From positions 62,001-126,000 of the forward strand of contig NZ_CABFVU010000006.1 in the NCBI RefSeq assembly GCF_902150045.1: a stretch of DNA of 64,000 nt. Reading direction: 5' to 3'. The stretch is from Chitinophaga polysaccharea (GTDB lineage: Bacteria; Bacteroidota; Bacteroidia; Chitinophagales; Chitinophagaceae). A program made the position numbers and the translations under genes. How positions within the stretch are numbered: the stretch's first letter is position 1; each line of letters starts with the position of its first letter. Of the stretch, positions 61,835 through 64,000 are shown piece after piece. The notes beneath the pieces are model-generated. The model saw only the letters and a list, made by a program, of their open reading frames with translations. It searched no databases and was not told where the DNA came from.

Positions 61835-62041
61835 GCGGAATTTGTCTTGGAACGCGAAATTTGTCTTGGAACACTGATTTTGATGATTATGATGATTTCG
61901 CTGATATTTTTTTATTGGTTTGATTTTTAGATATTTTGGATGATAAATAGTTATCATTCTACTAAAATCCAACCAGTTCAAAAGAATATCAGCGAAATCA
62001 TCATAATCATCAAAATCAGTGTTCCAAGACAAAATTTGCTT
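61835..62041. repeat. dyad repeat element, copy 9 (perfect 48-bp arms)
   Basis: Between divergent genes. A lone tip GCGGAATTTGTCTTGGAACG (61835-61854) precedes the element proper. The left arm 61861-61908 is the exact reverse complement of 61986-62033, 48 bp, with units GATTTTGAT, GATTATGAT, GATTTCGCT, GATATT. The centre lacks GGGAGAT and holds another hairpin, GGATGATAA / TTATCATTC. Confidence 0.9.
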
Positions 62042-62097
62042 AAAGCTTGCATTTTACATTGAAAGCAACTACTTTCAATCATCAAAAAAATGACTAT

Positions 62098-62943
62098 ATG
62101 AAAAAACTGAGAAATGCGTTGATGCTGGCAGGCGGTCTGGCGGTTGCATTGTTTGCAAATTCAGCAGCTGCACAGGCCAGGGCAGATGCATTGGGCTGGA
62201 AGCTGGGGGCGCAGGCCTGGACGTTCAATCATTTTACACTGGCCGAGGCGCTGGATAAGATGGACAGCTGCGGGATCCAGTATGTGGAAGCTTTTCCCGG
62301 ACAAGTAATTGGTGGCGGTATTGAAGGTAAATTCGATTACCATATGTCGCCTGCCAAACAGGAGGAAGTAAAAGCCCTGTTTAAAAAGAAGCACAAAACG
62401 CTGATCGCGTTTGGTGTGGTAGTGCCAGGATCTGAAGCAGAGTGGCGCATGCTGTTCGACTTCGCCAACAGGATGGGTATCCAGAGCATTACATCCGAAC
62501 CTAAGGAAGAAGACCTTGACCTGATCTCTTCCCTCTGCGATCAATACCAGATCAAACTGGCTATCCACGATCATCCGAAGCCAAGCCATTACTGGAACCC
62601 GGATATTGTGCTGGCAGCCATCAAAGGCAGAAGCAAATTAATGGGCGCCTGCGCGGATATTGGTCACTGGGTGCGCTCAGGACTGGATCCTGTTGAATGC
62701 ATCAAGAAACTGGACGGTCATATTGTAAGCCTGCACTTCAAGGACCTGAACAACAAATCAGCTGATTCCCATGATGTGGTTTGGGGCAACGGTGTTAGCC
62801 AGATGCCAAAGGTAATGGAGACATTGAAAAAGCAGAAGTTCAAAGGCCTGTTTTCCGTGGAATACGAATACGACTGGGATAACAATGTGCCTGAAGTGAA
62901 AGCCAGCGCTGCTTTCTGGAGAACTATTGTTAGCAACCTGTAA
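62098..62943 (+). CDS. sugar phosphate isomerase/epimerase-like TIM barrel, exported
   Basis: About 281 residues. A signal peptide MKKLRNALMLAGGLAVALFA... ends near NSAAAQA. The xylose-isomerase-like TIM barrel shows LGAQAWTFNHFTLAEAL, YVEAFPGQVIGGG, KLAIHDHPKPSHYWNP and LHFKDLNNKS with metal-binding type His/Asp/Glu, and the closing SVEYEYDW. An upstream ATG at 62047 would hide the signal peptide, so ATG 62098 is chosen. It probably acts on free sugars or keto-sugars in the periplasm rather than on sugar phosphates, together with the DUF1080 and Gfo/Idh proteins encoded nearby. Confidence 0.88.
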   Translation: MKKLRNALMLAGGLAVALFANSAAAQARADALGWKLGAQAWTFNHFTLAEALDKMDSCGIQYVEAFPGQVIGGGIEGKFDYHMSPAKQEEVKALFKKKHKTLIAFGVVVPGSEAEWRMLFDFANRMGIQSITSEPKEEDLDLISSLCDQYQIKLAIHDHPKPSHYWNPDIVLAAIKGRSKLMGACADIGHWVRSGLDPVECIKKLDGHIVSLHFKDLNNKSADSHDVVWGNGVSQMPKVMETLKKQKFKGLFSVEYEYDWDNNVPEVKASAAFWRTIVSNL

Positions 62944-62967
62944 TAACTTTATACATCACAAATAATG

Positions 62968-63005
62968 AATCCGAAGATCCCGGCCGGGATCTTCGGATTT
63001 TTTTT
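62968..63005 (+). terminator. strong rho-independent terminator
   Basis: AATCCGAAGATCCCGG followed at once by its exact reverse complement (62968-62999) and a T-run to 63005. Confidence 0.95.
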
Positions 63006-63138
63006 AGCTGTCCGGTACCGGACATATCCTGTTCTTTACTGAACATTGGAAGCCATTCTCTTTGTTATATCTCCCTGATAACTAAACAAATATATTTTCG
63101 TCCCGGTTTTTGTATACAGGGTGGCAATACTTCCTGTT

Positions 63139-64000
63139 ATGATCAACAATTTCTTCAAACTTTCGTTTAGGGCGCTCCGAAGAAAAAAGTCCTTCGCCCT
63201 GATCAATATCATAGGCCTGGCAGTGGGTATAGGCGCCAGCCTGCTGATCTTTCTCGTGATCCACAACGAAATGAGCTACGACGCCTATCAAAGTAAGCGG
63301 GAGCGCATTTTCCGGGTGGTAACTACGGTCACCAACCGTAGCAGCGGGGAAATATGGAGGCACAGTATGGTGCCGGCGCCGGTTGCAAAAACGCTTCGCC
63401 GGGATTTTCCTTCCCTGCAAACAGTAGCGGATGTGGAGTATATTGGGGGGGCGCAGGTGTATGTGCCCGGAAAAACCGGGGCTGACGAAAAAAAGTTCAA
63501 GGAAAAAGAGGGACTCTTTTTTGTGGAACCTGCTATTTTCGACATATTTGATTTTACCTGGCTGGACGGAAGTGCCAGGGAATTAAAGGAGCCCAATACA
63601 GTGGCGCTCACGCAAAGCATGGCTGAGGCCTACTTCGGTGATTATAAAAGCGCTATTGGAAAAACGATCCAGTTGTGGTCGTACCGGGTGCCCCTGCGCG
63701 TGACCGGGGTTTTTAAAGATCTGCCATATAATACGGATCTGCCGGTACGCATGGCGGCTTCATATGCCACCTGGCTGAAGCTTGATGGACATGAACGACA
63801 GGTCAATGAAGACTGGCGCTCTCTTTCCGGCGGAACGCAATGCTTTGTATTGACGTCCCCGGGGGAAAACATACAGCGGCTACAGGCGCAATTGCCGGCT
63901 TTTGTAAAGAATAATTACCGGGAAGACGAAGACCAGACAACAGGTGTTACCAGCCTGACTTTTCAGCCGCTGAAAGAGATGCATCCCGACAAACGGTTTG
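63139..64000 (+). CDS. FtsX/MacB-type ABC transporter permease, N-terminal part
   Basis: Starts with ATG 63139 and stays open to the right edge, so about 287 codons are visible of an expected ~800. The first 25 residues, FKLSFRALRRKKSFALIN, followed by the helix IIGLAVGIGASLLIFLVIH, are the classical start of Bacteroidota MacB-like permeases. A periplasmic MacB_PCD domain follows (EMSYDAYQSKRERIFRVV, EPNTVALTQSMAEAYFGD). The ATPase partner is not in the window. The substrate is unknown; these proteins often serve antibiotic peptide or lipoprotein export. Confidence 0.9.
   Translation, partial: MINNFFKLSFRALRRKKSFALINIIGLAVGIGASLLIFLVIHNEMSYDAYQSKRERIFRVVTTVTNRSSGEIWRHSMVPAPVAKTLRRDFPSLQTVADVEYIGGAQVYVPGKTGADEKKFKEKEGLFFVEPAIFDIFDFTWLDGSARELKEPNTVALTQSMAEAYFGDYKSAIGKTIQLWSYRVPLRVTGVFKDLPYNTDLPVRMAASYATWLKLDGHERQVNEDWRSLSGGTQCFVLTSPGENIQRLQAQLPAFVKNNYREDEDQTTGVTSLTFQPLKEMHPDKRF

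Noticed and set aside
61835..62041. Insertion-sequence interpretation with target duplications
   Set aside because: No transposase gene and no clear direct duplications were found next to any copy, so mobility stays a hypothesis.

Overview
The window looks like a chromosomal segment of a Bacteroidota bacterium, most probably a Chitinophaga-like member of the Chitinophagaceae. The reasons are a C-terminal type IX secretion (T9SS) sorting domain on a secreted protease, promoters of the TTTG / TAnnTTTG type, few Shine-Dalgarno sequences, futalosine-type menaquinone synthesis (MqnE), bacillithiol synthesis (BshC), SusCD-era sugar genes such as DUF1080, and moderate G+C. The assignment to genus is inference; no rRNA is present.

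Layout. 1-4468: the end of an RND efflux operon (adaptor, AcrB-like pump) plus a methyltransferase. 4655-8565: a large FAD/Fe-S oxidase and a DUF72 protein. 8736-13955: storage-polysaccharide block (glgA, glgC, GH130-like glycosidase, GT4). 14162-22708: bshC, a FUSC-family membrane protein, smc and a DUF4259 protein. 23003-30752: nucleoside transporter, lipoprotein sugar dehydrogenase with cytochrome c, membrane-anchored FMN glutamate-synthase-like protein, GreA-like factor, DUF192 lipoprotein, mqnE. 30749-37246: T9SS metalloprotease, thioredoxin, dnaE. 37603-43809: NlpC/P60 lipoprotein and a six-gene glycan block with overlapping reading frames. 43882-49011: YfhO, a small membrane protein, queuosine-precursor transporter, NUDIX hydrolase and CorA. 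49047-53346: a second glycan block with a flippase. 53386-57238: dapF, nucleoside phosphorylase, tRNA-Cys, GNAT, DUF1080. 57285-62943: Tat-exported Gfo/Idh oxidoreductase, MoxR ATPase plus VWA protein, exported TIM-barrel epimerase. 63139 to the end: a truncated FtsX/MacB-type permease.

The most unusual content is not a gene. Nine intergenic elements of about 185-430 bp (4469, 15746, 18254, 22741, 32917, 37294, 54191, 58682, 61835) share one modular dyad architecture: an optional outer mini-hairpin with a GCC-TTC-GGC core, a conserved tip (GCGGATTTTGTC followed by TGACTCA or TTGGAACA), an arm built of 9-bp GATTnnnnT units, a spacer, and in most copies an inner hairpin built on GGGAGAT/ATCTCCC, after which the arm returns as its reverse complement. 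The 9-bp unit sequence differs from copy to copy, yet in several copies the two arms match perfectly over 48-55 bp. No copy interrupts a gene and several abut stop codons exactly. I know no name for this family and propose it as the main candidate for an undescribed system (mobile, regulatory or architectural).

Functional links: DUF1080, the Tat-signal Gfo/Idh protein and the signal-peptide TIM-barrel epimerase are all predicted to be exported and fit a 3-keto-sugar route for cleaving glycosides outside the cytoplasm. The lipoprotein dehydrogenase with cytochrome c could feed electrons from a similar sugar oxidation. The two glycan blocks together supply glycosyltransferases, methyltransferases, a deacetylase and a flippase for a surface polysaccharide.
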